Source: ATZT02 sp046046315
GTDB taxonomy: Bacteria > Actinomycetota > Actinomycetes > S36-B12 > UBA5976
Direction of reading: 5' to 3'
Length of the DNA stretch: 7,604 nt
Assembly (NCBI GenBank): GCA_046046315.1
Contig: JBJOKB010000066.1
Span: forward strand, 1 to 7,604
The notes under the pieces were generated by a model. That model searched no databases. It saw only the letters and a list, made by a program, of their open reading frames with translations, and had not been told where the DNA came from. Below are positions 5,645-7,604 of this stretch, piece after piece; position 1 is the stretch's first letter, and every line of letters starts with the position of its first letter. The position numbers were made by a program, and so were the translations under genes.

Positions 5645-7604
5645 ATGAAATTACCAATCTCGTGGATAAATGAATATGTTAAATTTCCCAAAAATACGAA
5701 GACAGAAGTAATCGTTGAACATCTAGTTAAACTCGGTTACGAAGTTGAAGCCGTAGAAACATTTGGTCCCGTCCAGGGTCCATTAGTTATTGGCCAAGTT
5801 GAAAAAATTGAAATTCTTTCTGAATTTAAGAAACCTATTCGGTTTTGCACTGTAAATATTGGAAATAAAAGAAATGGAATAATTTGCGGAGCAAGTAATT
5901 TTAAAGAGGATGATTTAGTAGTAGTTGCATTACCAGGTGCGGTTTTGCCAGGTGACTTCAAAATATCTGAACGAGAAACTTATGGCAAAACTTCTCAAGG
6001 CATGATTTGTTCAGCAAGAGAATTAGGGTTTAGTGACAACCATGAAGGAATTATCGTTCTTCCTAAAAAATTAAAAGTGGGATCCGATGCGAAAGAAATG
6101 CTTGGATTGGGGGAGACAGTGCTAGACATTGCTGTTTTACCCGACCGCGGATATGCAATGAGTGTGCGAGGCATTGGACGAGAATTGGCGCTATCTATGA
6201 AAGTGAAATATACAGATCCAGTTAGACAAAAAGTTCCGTCAATAAAGAAATCTACAAAATTGAAGACAAGCATCAAAACTAAGCAAGCTTCAAAAATTGC
6301 ATTAGTGAGTTTAAGCAATTACAAACCTGGTTCAGAAACGCCCATGTTTATGCAGAAAAGATTAGCTCAATCCGGAATTCGAACAATTTCACTTCCCGTG
6401 GATATAACAAACTATTTGATGATTGAAATAGGACAACCCCTTCATGCATTTGATGCCGATAAAATTAACGGTCTAGTTCAAGTGAGAAATGCAAAAGATG
6501 GTGAAATGATTGAAACTCTTGACCATGTAAAACGAAAATTGAATACCCAAGACTTAGTGATTGCCGATAAAAATAACGCTTTGTCAATTGCAGGCGTCAT
6601 GGGTGGGCTCGAAAGTGAGATTTCGACCAATACAACAAACATCGTAATAGAATCAGCGGTTTTTGATAAAAGTTCAATCAGTCGCACCTCAAGAAGTCAT
6701 AAATTGCCTAGTGAAGCGAGCAAAAGATTTGAGCGAGGAACAGATTTTGCAATTAATGAATATTGTGCGAAATTGGCTTCGGCTTATCTTGCGAAATACG
6801 GTAATGCAAAAATTACGGGTATCGCATCAACAAAGATTGCAATTAAAAATCAGACAATAAAATTTGACCCTAAAGAAGTCTCGAGACTTATCGGAGTAGA
6901 TTTAAATTATTCTGAAATATTGAAAATTTTAAACTCATTAAGCATGAAAGTTGTCAAAAATGAAAATAATTGGAAAATAACCCCTCCAACTTGGCGACAC
7001 GACATTAATAATCAAGCAGATGTTGTTGAGGAAATTATTAGAATATGGGGTTACGAGAAAATACCAAGCAGATTACCTAAAGGAAATCTTGGATCTGGAC
7101 TTACTAAAGCTCAAAAATCCAAGAGAAATATCTCAATTAAATTAGCTTCCTTAGGTTTGAATGAAGTACTAAATTATCCCTTTATATCTGCATCAGACCT
7201 AGAGAATTTATTAATACCACCAGGTGATAAAAGAAGACAAATTGCTAAACTGGCTAATCCTTTATCAGAAGATGAACCATTTTTAAGAACAACGCTTTTG
7301 CCTGGCCTTATTAAAGCTGCGGAGAGAAATTTATCAAGAGGAACAGATAATATCGCGCTTTATGAACATGGGTCTGTTTATTTAAAAAATAACCGAAAAA
7401 TTAAATCAAAAAAACCGAGTCTATTAGCGAGGCCATCGAAGACAGAAATTTTAAATTTAAATAATATTTTACCCCTTCAGCCTAAGATGATTGCTGGAGT
7501 AATTATGGGTGAAAAATCTAGATCTGGTTGGTGGTCAAATAGTCAAAAATATGATTGGCACGATCCAATTGAAGTAGTGGCTTATCTATGTCGGGATCTA
7601 GGTT
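5645..7604 (+). CDS. pheT: Phenylalanyl-tRNA synthetase, beta subunit (3' end outside window)
   Basis: PheT builds the heterotetramer with PheS, binds tRNA-Phe and removes mischarged tyrosine. The frame runs open from ATG 5645 to the window end, 653 codons of a usual 800 or so. Domains in order: N-terminal MKLPISWINEYV; tRNA-binding OB fold (about 42-150, with ICGASNF and TYGKTSQGMICSARELG); B3/B4 editing domain (about 205-385) with GQPLHAFDADK (H267), AGVMGG and SEASKRFERG (356-365); B5 domain (about 390-477) with TPPTWRHDI and EEIIRIWGYEKIP; then the catalytic-like core (from about 490) with ANPLSEDEPFLRTTLLPGL. The C-terminal anticodon-binding domain is beyond the window. AGGA (5635-5638) lies six bases before the ATG and the pheS stop TAA abuts it, indicating coupled translation in equal amounts. 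Arg codons are mostly AGA and CGA. Confidence 0.96.
   Translation, partial: MKLPISWINEYVKFPKNTKTEVIVEHLVKLGYEVEAVETFGPVQGPLVIGQVEKIEILSEFKKPIRFCTVNIGNKRNGIICGASNFKEDDLVVVALPGAVLPGDFKISERETYGKTSQGMICSARELGFSDNHEGIIVLPKKLKVGSDAKEMLGLGETVLDIAVLPDRGYAMSVRGIGRELALSMKVKYTDPVRQKVPSIKKSTKLKTSIKTKQASKIALVSLSNYKPGSETPMFMQKRLAQSGIRTISLPVDITNYLMIEIGQPLHAFDADKINGLVQVRNAKDGEMIETLDHVKRKLNTQDLVIADKNNALSIAGVMGGLESEISTNTTNIVIESAVFDKSSISRTSRSHKLPSEASKRFERGTDFAINEYCAKLASAYLAKYGNAKITGIASTKIAIKNQTIKFDPKEVSRLIGVDLNYSEILKILNSLSMKVVKNENNWKITPPTWRHDINNQADVVEEIIRIWGYEKIPSRLPKGNLGSGLTKAQKSKRNISIKLASLGLNEVLNYPFISASDLENLLIPPGDKRRQIAKLANPLSEDEPFLRTTLLPGLIKAAERNLSRGTDNIALYEHGSVYLKNNRKIKSKKPSLLARPSKTEILNLNNILPLQPKMIAGVIMGEKSRSGWWSNSQKYDWHDPIEVVAYLCRDLG

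Noticed and set aside
6663..6860. A 65-codon + strand frame inside pheT.
   Set aside because: It is out of frame with the unbroken pheT reading frame, which carries conserved editing-domain motifs through this region.

Overview
The window is an ordinary but compact housekeeping segment with every gene on the + strand. It comes from an AT-rich bacterium whose proteins look actinobacterial. Support for Actinomycetota: the HisE form (KKVVEEASEAW and EEISQLLYQ), the long HisG ending in EIMACRL, the IF-3 start EPRINDRIRVPEVRLVGP, the PheS Cys insertion followed by WGGCGMVNP, and the gene orders ribH-hisE-hisG and sseB-infC-rpmI-rplT-trmH-pheS-pheT. The low GC (clearly under 50 % by eye, with AGA and CGA the main Arg codons in the long pheT gene) suggests a streamlined lineage, such as aquatic Nanopelagicales or Actinomarinales, rather than a high-GC soil actinomycete. 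The exact lineage cannot be fixed from this piece.

Layout. Positions 1-469 hold the 3' part of ribH (riboflavin synthesis). Positions 528-1647 hold hisE and hisG, the second and first steps of histidine synthesis, 7 nt apart. Positions 1635-2273 hold an SseB-family gene of unknown role that overlaps the end of hisG. Positions 2274-2470 are the only sizeable non-coding stretch, a structured-looking leader in front of infC. Positions 2471-3668 are the translation operon infC-rpmI-rplT. A TrmH/SpoU-family RNA methyltransferase follows, overlapping the end of rplT (about 3631-4482). pheS (4547-5644) and pheT (from 5645, cut by the window end) encode the two subunits of phenylalanyl-tRNA synthetase. 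No gene-free stretch exceeds 300 bases.

The right two thirds form a translation cluster: initiation factor, two 50S proteins, an RNA modification enzyme and a tRNA synthetase. The left third is biosynthesis (flavin and histidine). Tight spacing suggests extensive co-transcription, with the infC leader as the main control point.

I saw no mobile element, CRISPR array, defence system, tRNA or rRNA. The items most worth a second look are regulatory: a likely AUC start for infC with an ideally spaced ribosome binding site, a leader RNA with two mutually exclusive pairings just upstream of it, and a perfect 11-bp inverted repeat placed right after rplT but inside the start of the methyltransferase gene.
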